Below are positions 48,591-61,468 of a stretch of 64,000 nt of DNA, in pieces. Numbering within the stretch: position 1 is the stretch's first letter; each line of letters starts with the position of its first letter. The notes below the pieces were generated by a model that saw only the letters and a program-made list of their open reading frames with translations, was not told where the DNA came from and did no database searches. The DNA lies in NCBI RefSeq assembly GCF_963675165.1, contig NC_087383.1, positions 6,657,139 to 6,721,138 of the forward strand, given 5' to 3'. Source of the stretch: Halichondria panicea (lineage: Eukaryota; Porifera; Demospongiae; Suberitida; Halichondriidae). Made by a program: the position numbers and the translations under genes.

Positions 48591-49966
48591 TGTGACAGTG
48601 CCAATGAAAAGGGACCTTAACGCGGGCATTTTCGAATCAGTTTTTATTGTTGAATCAGATAGGGCGTCCTTTAAGCTTCAAAATGATACCAAGATCGACC
48701 TCCTAGCTACTTTCTTTCCGGAGATATGTTCGAGGGAACGCTACGAAGGTATTGCTTGAGTAAATGACGCTCAAACGTCATGATAATTGAAGTTCAATTA
48801 TTGGCTTCCGAACACTTCCGTATACTCATAAAGCTTAGTAAAAGATGTTCTGAAGAAGACAAGTTAGTTAGATGAAGGCTAGGCGTTCTAGGACTCTCTA
48901 GCTAGCTAGTATAACTATGTAGCTGGATTGCTTGGCACCTAGGAAGGATCTTCGAAGAAATAAAGAGACAAAAACTCCCGTCGCTCAAATGGTAAGCTCT
49001 CATGTCTTGTTATAAGCTTGTACTTATTATCTGTGTAATGTATCAGTCTTATAAAAGATCCCTCACTTGTATGGAGCCTACAGAAAGTGTCTCTGTCCTT
49101 CATACAGCTTAAAGGAAGCCTAAGTGATCTATTATAGGTAGTCTTTCACTTAGTATTCGTCCGTATCGATCTAAGGCTTGATCCAACTTTTTAGTAGCCT
49201 TATAAGAAGCTTTCCTCCTTTAATTTAGTACTGGTATCACTGCCATTGTGCTTAGTAGTAACAGGCCTGATGGGATGGGTAATCACATCATGGAGGGCCC
49301 AGGAAACTGCGTGGAATTGTCGTATAACATGTATATTGATGGTTCCCCCAGGTGGTGGTAAGTGTCGGAGGCCTGAGAAACGCTAGTATATTGGCTAGAA
49401 TGTAAGTGACATTGATATTGTGTCTATCTTAACTTACTACTTATCTGTAGGTTGTTATGGAGTGTTTATGAGGACAAGTGGCACGGGATACGTACATCTA
49501 AAGAAACAAGAGTGGATCTACGCCAAGCTAGCTAGCTAGATAGCTGCTCTTTCTAATCTATTTCTGTTGTTAAATTATGTTTGTTAAGAAGTGGAGCTAT
49601 AATATACCTAGCTCCTCTTGATGATTGTAAGTACTGGGCTGATGAAATAGTCCTGTACAAGTTGTCATCTTTAATTTGTTAAAAATAATTAACAATAATA
49701 GGGAAATTCCCAGGGAATTTCCCCTCACGTAGACAGTAAATTTCATTGTAAAAAATGAACGTTCGGTGAGTTTCTTCAACGTCCACGCTTGACCTGTTTA
49801 AAGCTTCGTAGAGACCCAAATTTTTACAGGTAGGTAGAGGAAGGGTTGAAGTTAGCACCTGTGAAAAAAAAATTTTTTTGCCCATGTTTTTCATTTCTAC
49901 TAAATTGGCCTATAGCTTAATTTAATTATTGCCGCGTTAAGGTCCGTTTTCATTGGCCCTGTCACA
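48591..49966. mobile_element. TGTGACAG element, copy 1 (1,376 bp)
   Basis: Ends TGTGACAGTGCCAATGAAAA and TTTTCATTGGCCCTGTCACA are inverted repeats continuing into CCTTAACGCGG, with TA on both sides. It is ~95% identical by eye to 53,946-55,328. No transposase frame of useful length; a 79-codon frame at 48,520-48,759 crosses the left border and is not credible. Confidence 0.8.
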
Positions 49967-50316
49967 TATAATTATTATAGAAACTCTTGTTTTCACTTCA
50001 TTGATCCTTGAGCAGCTGTAGCAGTCTATACACACACATGCACACAGTATACCATAATTATACCTCTCTGAGCACAGTAGTGTTTCTAGGAAATGCAGCT
50101 AGTAGGAGGGTGCTGAGAGCGAGCGCAAAAAAATGTTTGATTGCTACTATAATAATTACATGCATGTATACAGGCTAGATACACTTGAATAAATCTTTGA
50201 TCATCAGAACGTTCATCCTCTTCATAATTAATAATTATTATAGCTACCATCACATGGGTTTCCGTATATACACTCATGTTTTAATTGTTATACACTAACA
50301 AGTTACTATAATAACT

Positions 50317-51133
50317 AGTGTTCAAGCTGGCGCTGTGCTAATGCCTCTCGCCATGTTTTTGCTTTCGCTCAAAAGTATTAGAGTGTTATATTAGTTTCTA
50401 TAATGAATTTTATATTAAAGTTAGCTTACCTATATAAAGTCACTGAGAAGAAAAGACTTATTTATAATTATGCATCTATTGTTGTTATTTACTGTATTAT
50501 GTGGCTTACCAGGACCTCAAGAAAGAAGAAAATTGATTCTTCCAGGATCTGTAGTTCAGTGTATATAATATCAGACCTGTGTACATGCATATTGTTATCT
50601 ATATTGTTATATGGTAGTGTTTTGTGGCTTACCAGGCCCTCAAGACAAAGATGATTCTGCCAGGAGGATCTGGATCTGGATCTTGGTTTCTCACACGTGG
50701 GGAATGAGCGCGCATGCGCATTACATCCACAGGAATAATAAAGGGTGTGTCCAAACAGATCAATGGCTACTGCTAGCTAGCTGTTTTAACAGATATTTTC
50801 TGAGTCTTGTAGCTAACAAAAAGCTAGCGCTTTAGTGCAAGGCTAACTCATATGTTGAATAGTTAGTATGTGCGGACAGATGATGCTATGAAAGATTCTG
50901 AAGAGACTGCAACAGCCTTCAATGTGAGTCAAACTAGCCATAACTCGAGAAAGAAGCTTTAGTTTGCTAATCCACGAATCAAAATCCAAGAGAACGTGGC
51001 TAGAAGCCTATAGAAGCTGTTAGTTTTCGTCGCATTGCAACCGTTGAGCAGTTACAGCTGGAACAGACACACAGACACACACACACACAGTCAGCTTTAC
51101 CGTATCCCTCGTGCGGCTACGCCTCGAGGCATA
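50317..51133. mobile_element. 817 bp repeat inserted in unit 1 only
   Basis: Unit 2 reads ACTATAATAACGATGCAAAA without a break at 53,110, while unit 1 has this block between ACTATAATAAC and GATGCAAAA. Its last bases (GGCATAAC) repeat the ATAAC in front. It contains ATGCCTCTCGCCATG near one end and GTGCGGCTACGCCTCGAGGC at the other, weak inverted ends, and is the same repeat family as 35,290 and 38,276. Confidence 0.65.
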
Positions 51134-51172
51134 ACGATGCAAAACAGTGACCAGTGCAGGCCCTATACCAGT

Positions 51173-51493
51173 ACGGCCACTCACTATTCCGTTTACCAGT
51201 CAGTGCTGGCTGTCCCAAACAAGGTTCAATGTAATTTTATACGTATATTACAGCCGGATACGACGTTTTGGGTGTGGTTTAGCAAATAAAATTGGATTAC
51301 ACTTAAATAGAGAACAGAATGATTCATTATCCTACATTATCCTCGAGACAAGAACCGCAAAAGTAGTAATCCAATTTTATTTGCTAAACCACACCTAAAA
51401 CGTCATATCCGCCATAATATACGTATAAAATTACATTGAAAACCTTGTTTGGGACAGCCAGCACTGGCCGGTAACGGAATAGCGAGTGGCCGT
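51173..51493. repeat. Fold-back element with ~125 bp arms
   Basis: ACGGCCACTCACTATTCCG ... AAAATTGGATTAC (to 51,300) is followed by a ~65 bp loop and the reverse complement ending CGGAATAGCGAGTGGCCGT. The arms differ at a few positions. A copy is at 53,157-53,478. Confidence 0.75.
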
Positions 51494-52180
51494 TCTTCAG
51501 GGTGAGTTTTGTGCAGTAAACATATAGCTAGCATTCCGTGCCAAGCCAAATGGCCGGTATATCGAGGTGGCCGTACTTCAGAGAGCCGGAATAGCGAGAG
51601 TGTACTGTACACAGCAGAACAAAATTACAGTGTGTTATTATAGCGTATAGCATATCAAATTGCTTAACTGTATATATGCATAGAAAGGTCAACGCAATGA
51701 GCTATTCCCTATAAGCGCGAAAACTATTCTAACGGTCATTTCGCGAAATTTCATTAATATATCCTCATAAACTATACCCACTGTACGGTATGAAGAGCAA
51801 GCCACAAGTATTGTTTAGTGTTAAGTGCCATCAACACGCAGGAACATTTCACCCATATAATAAGGTGTCACACAAAGAGAAACTACATTTGCCCACAAGC
51901 ATGCTACTAATAATTATACGTAAGAGCAAGCCACAAGTATTGTTACATGCAGAGGTATAAATAACAGTCGGTCGCAATTAGCTGACTATTAACTATACTG
52001 GCTCAGTGATAGTGTCCTAGCATGCACAGAGTGAAAGTCAAAGGTCATAATTTATAGTTATGATGAACATAATTTATGCGCACTCATAATTATATCAGCT
52101 ATGTTGTTCATTGCAAGAGCAGGCCTATAGCTATGTAGCTATGTAGCAGAGTGACAAACCGACTAGCTCTAACTAAACCC

Positions 52181-52430
52181 TAGCCTCGATCCCAGGCCAA
52201 TTTTTTTTTAATAGAACGAAGTTGAAAAATACGGCCTAGTATTGATTGTATCTGGGCGTGGCAGGAACCGGAACCAGAAACCAAAGCAGAGATTCTTCAT
52301 ACTTTGTTTCCTGTCATTATTATTTCCCCGTATAAGTTTAATACCGTAATTTAGCTCCGTGTATGCACACAACACCAGGCCTATAGTTGTCGGCCTAGCT
52401 AGAAACAACTCGGCCTGGAATCGAGGCTAC
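52181..52430. mobile_element. hAT-like MITE in unit 1 (250 bp)
   Basis: TAGCCTCGATCCCAGGCC ... CGGCCTGGAATCGAGGCTAC with near-identical 8 bp flanks CTAAACCC and TTAAACCC. Same family as 18,971-20,317 and shared by descent with 55,784-56,028. Confidence 0.7.
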
Positions 52431-52643
52431 TTAAACCCTACTTGATTACTAAGACATTGCATGGGTAATTTAGACCAATATCGCCTGATAGCAGAACAAA
52501 ATGCTATTATGCTAGGACAACTTATCAGGACAATCAAGAGGTGTTATTTCTACCTCTGCTGTTAAGTGCAATCAACAGGGTTAAACGTAAATTTTTATTT
52601 CTGCTGACTAGTTCACATAATTATGCACGTGTAACTAACTTAC

Positions 52644-52748
52644 CAATGACATCAACATTGTACTCTGTGATGAGGTACTTGATAGTGTCCAGCTTCCCTT
52701 CTCTGACTGCCAGTCCCAGTGGAGTTAGTCCATCACTTGTCACAGCTC
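52644..52748 (-). CDS. ROCO gene, ankyrin exon 5
   Basis: 105 nt between CACCACTATAG and GTAAGTTAG, phase 1 on both sides. It reads GAVTSDGLTPLGLAVREGKL and DTIKYLITEYNVDVI: one 35-residue ankyrin-like repeat with the G-x-TPL-x-x-A-x-x-G core. Next coding DNA in the same phase is the exon at 32,573, ~20 kb away. Confidence 0.8.
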
Positions 52749-53156
52749 CTATAGTGGTGAGAGTTGCGGAAGTGTATATACGTGATAATACGTGTAGTGA
52801 GGATAAACTATTATTATTAATAATATTTGTAGTTAAAGCTACGTTCTGTAATAATATACTACTATTAGCTATAGGCGAACCCATTTGATACATCAAAACA
52901 ACAGGTACAATTAAGGAGGGTGCTGAGAGCGAGCGCAAAAAAAATGTTTGATTGATACTATAATAATCACATGCATGTATACAGGCTAGATACACTTGAA
53001 TAACTCTTTGATCATCAGAACGTTCATCCTCTTTATATAATTAATAGCTACCACCACATGGGTTTCAGTATATACACTCATGTTTTAATTGTTATACACT
53101 AACAAGTTACTATAATAACGATGCAAAACAGTGACCAGTGCAGGCCCTATACCAGT

Positions 53157-53478
53157 ACGTCCACTCACTATTCCGTTTACCGGTCAGTGCTGGCTGTCCC
53201 AAACAAGGTTCAATGTAATTTTATACGTATATTACGGCCGGATATGACGTTTTGGGTGTGGTTTAGCAAATAAAAGTGGATTACACTTAAATAGAGAACA
53301 GAATGATTCATTATCCTACATTATCCTCGAGACAAGAACCGCAAAAGTAGTAATCTAATTTTATTTGCTAAACCACACCTAAAACGTCATATCTGCCGTA
53401 ATATACGTATAAAATTACATTGAAAACCTTGTTTGGGACAGCCAGCACTGGCCGGTAAACGGAATAGCGAGTGGCCGT
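53157..53478. repeat. Fold-back element, second copy
   Basis: The unit 2 counterpart of 51,173-51,493 with the same arms and a few base changes. Confidence 0.7.
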
Positions 53479-53945
53479 TCTTCAGGGTGAGTTTTGTGCA
53501 GTAAACATATAGCTAGCATTCCGTGCCAAGCCAAATGGCCGGTATATCGAGGTGGCCGTACTTCAGAGAGCCGGAATAGCGAGAGTGTACTGTACACAGC
53601 AGAACAAAATTACAGTGTGTTATTATAGCGTATAGCATATCAAATTGCTTAACTGTATATATGCATAGAAAGGTCAACGCAATGAGCTATTCCCTATAAT
53701 TATGGCAGTAGTCTATGGCCTACAAGTTACTATACACCCTAGAAGTGCTAACCCTCGGCTGTTGACAGGAGAATAGAGTGTTCAGTTTTACAATAATAAA
53801 GAGACTGATAAAGGATCACTTTAGCTGCATGTAGATCTACCTCGAATAAAGGTCGCGTGTGGAGCTCATGCAAGTTCAAGCTATTCCGCAAAAATTAAAT
53901 GCGCAAAAACTATTCTAACGGTCATTTCGCGAAATTTCATTAATA

Positions 53946-55328
53946 TGTGACAGGGCCTAGGAAAACACCCCTTAACGCGGGTGTACCCGAGTTTATTTTT
54001 ATTGTTGAATCGGATAAAGCGTTCTCTAAGCTTCAAAATGATACCAAGATCGACCTCCTAGCTATTTTCTATCCGGAGATATGTTCGAGGGAACGCTACG
54101 AAGGTATTGCAACACCCTCTTGAGTAAAACGCTCAAACGTCATGAATAATTGAAGTTCAATTATTGCCTTCCGGGCACTTCCGTATACTCATAAAGCTTC
54201 GTAAAAGATGTTCTGAAGAAGACAAGTTAGTTAGATGAAGGCTAGGCGTTCTAGGACTCTCTAGCTAGCTAGTATAGCTATGTAGCTGGATTGCTTGGCA
54301 CCTAGGAAGGATCTTCGAAGAAATAAAGAGGCAAAGACTCCCGTCGCTCGAATGGTAAGCTCTCATGTCTTGTTATAAGCTTTTACTTATTATCTGTGTA
54401 ATGTATCAGTCTTATAAAAGATCCCTCACTTGTATGGAGCCTACAGAAAGTGTCTCTGTCCTTCATACAGCTTAAAGGAAGCCTAAGTGATCTATTATAG
54501 GTAGTCTTTCACTTAGTATTCGTCCGTATCTATCTAAGGCTTGATCCAACTTATTAGTAGCCTTATAAGAAGCTTTCCTCCTTTAATTTAGTACTGGTAT
54601 CACTGCCATTGTGCTTAGTAGTAACAGGCCTGATGGGATGGGTAATCACATCATGGAGGGCCCAGGAAACTGCGTGGAATTGTCGTATAACATTTATATT
54701 GATGGTTCCCCCAGGTGGTGGTAAGTGTCAGAGGCCTGAGAAAAGCTAGTCTATTGGCTAGAATGTAAGTGACATTGATATTGTGTCTATCTTAACTTAC
54801 TACTTATCTGTAGGTTGTTATGGAGTGTTTATGAGGACAAGTGGCACGGGATACGTACATCTAAAGAAACAAGAGTGGATCTACGCCAAGCTAGCTAGCT
54901 AGATAGCTGCTCTTTCTAATCTATTTCTGTTGCTAAATTATGTTTGTTAAGAAGTGGAGCTATAATATACCTGGCTCCTCTTGATGATTGTAAGTACTGG
55001 GCTGATGAAATAGTCCTGTACAAGTTGTCATCTTTTATTTGTTAAAAATAATTAACAATAATAGGGAAATTCCCAGGGTATTTCCCCTCACGTAGACAGT
55101 AAATTTCATTATAAAAAATGAACGTTCGGTGAGTTTCTTCAAGGTCCGCGCTTGACCTGTTTAAAGCTTCGTAGAGACCCAAATTTTTACAGGTAGGTAG
55201 AAGAAGGGTTGAAGTTAGCACCCGTGAAAAAAAAATTTTTTGCCCATGTTTTTCATTTCTACTAAATTGGCCTATAGCTTAATTTAATTAGTGCCGCGTT
55301 AAGGGGGGTTTTCCTAGGCCCTGTCACG
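53946..55328. mobile_element. TGTGACAG element, copy 2 (1,383 bp), with empty site in unit 1
   Basis: TGTGACAGGGCCTAGGAAAA and TTTTCCTAGGCCCTGTCACG form the ends. Unit 1 reads TTTCATTAATATATCCTCAT at 51,750 with no insertion; unit 2 has TTTCATTAATA before and TATACCCTCAT after the element, giving a TA duplication. The element entered after unit 1 and unit 2 were formed, or was cleanly lost from unit 1. Confidence 0.85.
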
Positions 55329-55783
55329 TATACCCTCATAAACTATACCCACTATACGGTATGAAGAGCAAGCCACAAGTATTGTTTAGTGTTAAGTGCC
55401 ATCAACACGCAGGAACATTTCACCCATATAATAAGGTGTCACACAAAGAGAAACTACATCTGCCCACAAGCATGCTACTAATAATTATACGTAAGAGCAA
55501 GCCACAAGTATTGTTACATGCAGAGGTATAAATAACAGTCGGTCACAATTAGCTGACTATTAACTATACTGGCTCAGTGATAGTGTCCTAGCATGCACAG
55601 AGTGAAAGTCAAAGGTCATATAGTTATGATGAACATAATATTATTATATAATAATATATATATATTATATTATGCGCACTCATAATTATATCAGCTATGT
55701 TGTTCAATGCAAGAGCAGGCCTATAGCTATGTAGCTATGTAGCAGAGTGACAAACCGACTAATGGTAAGCTCTAACTAAACCC

Positions 55784-56028
55784 TAGCCTCGGTCCCAGGC
55801 CAATTTTTTTTTACTAGAACAAGTTGAAAAATACGGCCTGGTATTGATTGTATCTGGGCGTGGCAGGAACCGGAACCGGAAACCAAAGCAGAGATTTTTC
55901 ACACTTTGTTTCCTGTCATATTTCCCCGTATAAGTTTAATGCCGTAATTTAGCTCCGTGTATGCACACAACACCAGGCCTATAGCTGTCGGCCTAGCTAG
56001 AAACAACTCGGCCTGGAATCGAGGCTAC
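55784..56028. mobile_element. hAT-like MITE in unit 2 (245 bp)
   Basis: Shared by duplication with 52,181-52,430. One end is slightly changed (TAGCCTCGGTCCC). Confidence 0.7.
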
Positions 56029-56240
56029 CTATAAACCCTACTTGATTACTAAGACATTGCATGGGTAATTTAGACCAATATCACCTGATGGCAGAACAAA
56101 ATGCTATTATGCTAGGACAACTTATCAAGACAATCAAGAGGTGTTATTTATACCTCTGCTGTTAAGTGCAATCAACAGGGTTAAACGTATTTTATTTCTG
56201 CTGACTAGTTCACATAATTATGCACGTGTAACTAACTTAC

Positions 56241-56345
56241 CATTGACATCAACATTGTATTCTGTGATGAAGTACTTGATAGTGTCCAGCTTCCCCTTAC
56301 TGACTGCGAGTCCCAGTGGAGTTAGTCCATCCCTGGTCACAGCTC
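56241..56345 (-). CDS. ROCO gene, ankyrin exon 4
   Basis: 105 nt, phase 1 in and out; reads GAVTRDGLTPLGLAVSKGKL and DTIKYFITEYNVDVN. It is the closest relative of exon 5 and comes from the same duplicated block. Confidence 0.8.
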
Positions 56346-56703
56346 CTATAGTGGTGAGAGTTGTGGAAGTGTACGTGATAATACGTGTAGTGAGGATAAA
56401 CTATTATTATTTGTAGTTAAAGCTACGTTCTGTAATAATATACCACTATTATACAGTTGTAACAGGTTATTTTGTATGGTGGATCTTTTCACATTTTTTT
56501 TATTTTATTATTACACAACCAGGTTATCATGCCATCCTCTTATGAGTAATAACTTATTACTTGTATATGTATGGCCTTCTAGCAATTTCATGATCACTGG
56601 AGCATTCCATATAATTATTATAAGGCTGCTTATATATATAGTGGGTAGCTAGCTGAAGATCAGAGTGTTCTGGTGTAAGTTAACTCCGTAGCTTTGGTAT
56701 ACT

Positions 56704-57082
56704 CAGTGGCGGATCCAGAGGGGGTTCTTTGGGTTCAATTGAACCCCCCTTTGAGATAGAAGTGAGTGGGAGGCTCAAGCAACTAGTTAGCAAGTTGTTC
56801 CTTTCTTACTAGCTTTCACATGCACTTCTCACTAACCTTTAGTCCTTGTTAGTCCTGCGAAGCTTTGTCTGTGCAGTTTCAGTGACTATGAAGGCCAAAA
56901 ACTCTCCAGCGTAGCGCATGCAGATTGCTTATGAAAAGTGATGACCTTTTTTTTTAGGAAAAAATTCGGTGTCTTAATGCGCATGCTCATTGTTTCGAAG
57001 AAGTGACGACCTTTTTTTTAGGTAAAATAACAGTCCTTGATCTGCTCAGGGCCCCCTTTCAAGAATCCTAGATCCTCCACTG
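56704..57082. mobile_element. CAGTGGCGGATCC-type MITE
   Basis: Begins CAGTGGCGGATCCAGAGGGG and ends CTAGATCCTCCACTG, an imperfect inverted repeat, with GGTTC/GAACCCCCC next inside. Ends of this kind are common on animal hAT-like MITEs. ATACT lies on both sides as a possible duplication. Its right half is duplicated at ~60,120-60,345 (ending GATCCGCCACTG). Confidence 0.65.
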
Positions 57083-59027
57083 ATACTGTACAACAGAACA
57101 AAATTGCAGTGTGTTTGGACGCTATTATAGCGTATAGCATATCGAATTGCTTTTAACCCTTTCCCTGCTTTAATTAAAAGTGAATATTCGCATATTTTGT
57201 TTAAAAAATTTATAACTCATGAACCGTATATTAAAAACACTTGTAACAAAGTTCCACAGGTAGAACAGGACCTGTCGCATCCATGGAATCATCATCATTG
57301 CTTAGCAACCAACCACCACCCCACAAATAACAATTGTTAACAACAATTCACAATTATGTACACAAACAATATTGTATGATGTTACAAAGTGACTGAACAC
57401 ATGATATAAGTGTTCAGAATGCTCTCACGGTGACATGGCTCACTCAGGACTCAATCAGGATCTGCAGAAACTTGTATTTGAGGTTCTATCGGCAGACGCC
57501 CTTTTCCCGGGAAATATTTTCTTCACCTACACACAGGTTTACAAGTTTAATGGTGGCTCATGATGTCCACTGTTGTACTAACTAGCCTAAACAAACCTAT
57601 AGTGAAGCTATCAAGGCTACAAATGCTACTCTATAGTGACTTACCAGGTTCAGGAAGATGGTCCACCTCAAGTGCGTCTTCCTCAGGATTCTCAGGCTCT
57701 TTCTTTTTAGCTTGACCTCTGAAAGGAAGCTTCCTACCTAGCTATGATCCCAGCCACTGTCCTCTCACTCTACAAGGCCATAGGCATCGATATTCTCACT
57801 CTCTAGCTTCCCTAGAACCTCCCTGAGGTTGTATTACGAAGATCTTGTAGCAATTATAAAACGGTCACTTTTCTTTCGACAATTCTGATCGAACTATACC
57901 TCAAAGCAAAATATTAAAAATACCATGTGGAAGAGCAGCTCAATGCGCATGTGCTGATACCTGCAGTGTGTGCATAGCTCCAACACAGTGTGCACAATGA
58001 TTTTTTGAAATTTATCAGTAGCCATGCCGACTATAGTCGGCTAAAGCGGGGAAAAGGTTAACTGTGTGCATAGAAAGGTCAACACAATGAGCTATTCCCT
58101 ATAATTATGACAGTACCATAAAGGTCGCGTGTAGAGTTCGTGCAAGTTCAAGCTATTCCCCAAAAATTAAATGCGCAAAAACGTTTCTAACGGTCACTTC
58201 GCGAAATTTGACTCAAAATACTCATCCCAAACCTTCGTCTGGGATGGCCATTTATACCCACTATACGGCACTATAATTATATACGGTACGAAGAGCAAGC
58301 CACAAGTATTGTTTATAGTTGTTAAGTGCATCAACACGATTAAACGTATTATGACTTGTTCAGTTTACTATAATTATATACACCCTCGAGCACTGAAGTG
58401 CTAACCCTCGTCTGTTGACAGGAGAATGGAGTGCATATAGCAACCACACAATCAATAGTGTTTGAATTAACAGTAACAGACTCAGTAGATCAATTATTAT
58501 AGCAAACATATAGAGACTGGTAAAGGATCACTTTAGCTGCATGTATATCTACCTCAAATAAAGGTCGCGTGTGGAGCTCGTGCAAGTTCAAGCTATTCCG
58601 CGAAACTTAAATGAGCGAAAACTATTATAACGGTCATTTCGCGAAATTTCATATACCCTCAAACTATACCCACTATAATTATATAAGCCATGCACACAAC
58701 ACACCATGACAGTGCATAAGCTATACGGTACGGTATGAAGAGCAAGCCACAAGTATTGTTACAGAGGTATAAATAACAGTCGGTCCATCGGTCAATTTCT
58801 AAGCAATTATCTGACCATTAACTACTTGCTCAGTCATAGTGTCCTAGCATGCAAAGATTGAAGGCCAAAAGTAATTAGGGTTAGGGTAAAATGTAACATG
58901 GAAGGGACAGTATGACTTGTGTAACCTTGACAACGTATCTAGGTACCCTAACCCTCCATTATCAACTTCCCCTGATCATGAACTGTACTTCATTCACATG
59001 AATATTGTATTGCATGTACTAACTTAC

Positions 59028-59135
59028 CATTGATATCAACATTGCACTCTGTGATGAGGTACTTGATAGTGTCCTGGTACCCCCCCCCTCTGACTGCCAG
59101 TCCCAGTGGAGTTAGTCCATTCCTGGTCACAGCTC
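59028..59135 (-). CDS. ROCO gene, ankyrin exon 3
   Basis: 108 nt, phase 1 in and out; reads GAVTRNGLTPLGLAVRGGGY and QDTIKYLITECNVDIN. A run of nine C (GGG GGG GGG on the coding strand) adds one residue compared with its sisters, so this exon is 36 codons; the run is also a possible site of sequence error. Confidence 0.78.
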
Positions 59136-59429
59136 CTATAGTGGTGAGTTAGGGAGCATTGACACGTACATAGTTTACTAAGTCAGAGTCAATTGTTCTC
59201 AAATTCAACTATTCAATAGCTGCGTATGCACTAGACACGTTTAGACTTGGTACATGCATGCATGGGGATAATTCCAGGGATGAAACATGTCACTATCCCC
59301 AGATTAGAATGAACATTACCACAATAGTATAGAGTCATATGGCTGCGTAGCAACCACAAGAACGTTGTCAGTTAAAAACCACGTAGAGGTCAGGGTACAA
59401 CAACCGTTTGTTCTCAAATCACAAATCAC

Positions 59430-59585
59430 GTGTGTGTGTGTGTGTGTGTATGTGTGGGTGTGGGGGTGTGTGTGTGTGTGGGTGTGTGTGGGTGTGTGTG
59501 GGTGTGGGTGTGTGTGGGTGTGGGTGTGTGTGGGTGGGTGGGTGTGGGTGTGTGTGGGTGTGTGTGGGTGTGTGTGGGTGTGTGT

Positions 59586-59625
<40 letters not shown>

Positions 59626-59628
59626 GTG
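59430..59628. repeat. (GT)n/GGGTGTG microsatellite
   Basis: ~200 bp in unit 3; the matching repeat in unit 4 is at 61,760-61,855. Long frames across it on both strands are repeat artefacts. Confidence 0.9.
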
Positions 59629-61363
59629 TCACTAACAATGGCAGTCAAACCCACTAGACTATAGTACATATCAGTGAGGTCACTAAACCAGACACGATAT
59701 GAACGTGTATTTGTGTTTAGGGTATTAAAAGGATCATAATTATTATAATAGCATGCAGGGCTTGTAGCTGCAGGAGCAGAAGAGAGGAAGGAGGCCGAAT
59801 ACACCAGCCTTGGTTCATGCACTGCATTGCTTCACCCCACTAGCCATATATAGAGACTACTGGTGTTCTAGGGCCTAAGTCTAAGACATTTGTTAAGGAA
59901 TTAAGTGGGCGCGTTGCACGTGTCACGGGAGATCAGAAGTCCTCCCATTACTTACTGCAAAGGCTGTCGGTCGCAGTACAGCGTGGAAATGCGGCCTCAG
60001 TGGTGGGCACAATGGACTCGCAGACCCTCTCCCTCGAAACATTGGAACTTTGAATTACTACATTATTTATTGTTGTATGAATTACACCTGGTCTGTACAC
60101 CTGGTCTGTACACATGCGAAGCTTTGTCTGTGCAGTTTCAGTGACTATGAAGGCTAAAAACTCTCCAGCGTAGCGCATGCAGATTGCTTATGAAAAGTGA
60201 TGACCTTTTTTTTAGGAAAAAATTCGGTGTCTTAATGCGCATGCTCACTGTTTCGAAGAAGTGACGACCTTTTTTTAGGTAAAATAACAGTCCTTGACCT
60301 GCTCAGGGCCCTGGAACCCCCCTTTCAAGAATTCTAGATCCGCCACTGATACTGTACAACAGAACAAAATTGCAGTGTGCTATTATAGCGTATAGCATAT
60401 CGAATTGCTGTGTGCATAGAAAGGTCAAGCAATGAGCTATTCCCTATAATTATGACAGTACCATAAAGGTCGCGTGTAGAGTTCGTGCAAGTTCAAGCTA
60501 TTCCCCGAAAATTAAATGCGCTAAAACGTTTCTAACGGTCATTTCGCGAAATTTGACTCAAAATACTCATCCCAAACCTTCGTCTGGGATGGTCATTTAT
60601 ACCCACTATACGGCACTATAATTATATACGGTACGAAGAGCAAGCCACAAGTATTGTTTATAGTTGTTAAGTGCCATCAACACCATTAAACGCCTTGTTC
60701 AGTTTACTATAATTATATACACCCTAGAGCACTGAAGTGCTAACCCTCGGCTGTTGACAGGAGAATGGAGTGCATATAGCAACCACACAATCAATAGTGT
60801 TTGAATTAACAGTAACAGACTCAGTAGATCAATTATTATAGCAAACATATAGAGACTGGTAAAGGATCACTTTAGCTGCATGTATATCTACCTCGAATAA
60901 AGGTCGCGTGTGGAGCTCGTGCAAGTTCAAGTTATTCCGCGAAACTTAAATGAGCGAAAACTATTATAACGGTCATTTCGCGAAATTTCATATACCCTCA
61001 AACTATACCCACTATAATTATATAAGCCATGCACACAACACACCATGACAGTGCATAAGCTATACGATACGGTATGAAGAGCAAGCCACAAGTATTGTTA
61101 CAGAGGTATAAATAACAGTCGGTCCATCGGTCAATTTCTAAGCAATTATCTGACCATTAACTACTTGCTCAGTCATAGTGTCCTAGCATGCAAAGATTGA
61201 AGGCCAAAAGTAATTAGGGTTAGGGTAAAATGTAATGGAAGGGACAGTATGACTTGTGTAACCTTGACAACGTATCTAGGTACCCTACCCTCCATTATCA
61301 ACTTCCCCTGATCATGAACTGTACTTCATTCACATGAATATTGTATTGCATGTACTAACTTAC

Positions 61364-61468
61364 TATTGACATCCACATTGCACTCTGTGATAAGGTACTT
61401 GATAGTGTCCAGCTCCCTCCCACTGACTGCCTCTCCCAGTGGAGTTAGTCCAACATTGTTAACAGCTC
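61364..61468 (-). CDS. ROCO gene, ankyrin exon 2
   Basis: 105 nt, phase 1; reads GAVNNVGLTPLGEAVSGREL and DTIKYLITECNVDVN. The last exonic base before the donor is A instead of the G found in the sister exons (AATA|GTAAGT), which weakens the donor slightly and changes the codon across the junction from Gly to Arg (AGA). Confidence 0.75.

Larger units (their letters stand above)
50103..52905. repeat. Tandem segmental duplication, unit 1 (ankyrin exon 52,644-52,748)
   Basis: GAGGGTGCTGAGAGCGAGCG at 50,106 begins a unit repeated from 52,917. Unit 1 has an additional 817 bp repeat at 50,317-51,133 and lacks the 53,700-53,890 and 53,946-55,328 sequences of unit 2. Confidence 0.75.
52913..56460. 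repeat. Tandem segmental duplication, unit 2 (ankyrin exon 56,241-56,345)
   Basis: Repeats unit 1 with ~95% identity by eye, including the fold-back (53,157), the hAT-like MITE (55,784) and the ankyrin exon. It differs by the 1.38 kb TGTGACAG element at 53,946. Confidence 0.75.
56856..60112. repeat. Tandem segmental duplication, unit 3 (ankyrin exon 59,028-59,135)
   Basis: GCGAAGCTTTGTCTGTGCAG at 56,858 starts again at 60,116. Unit 3 includes ~0.9 kb (about 57,150-58,050) missing from unit 4. It ends with ACCTGGTCTGTACACCTGGT, as does unit 4. Confidence 0.75.

Noticed and set aside
58876-58890. TTAGGGTTAGGG at 58,876 and again at ~61,216
   Set aside because: Only two telomere-type units, present twice because the surrounding block is duplicated; no telomeric array.
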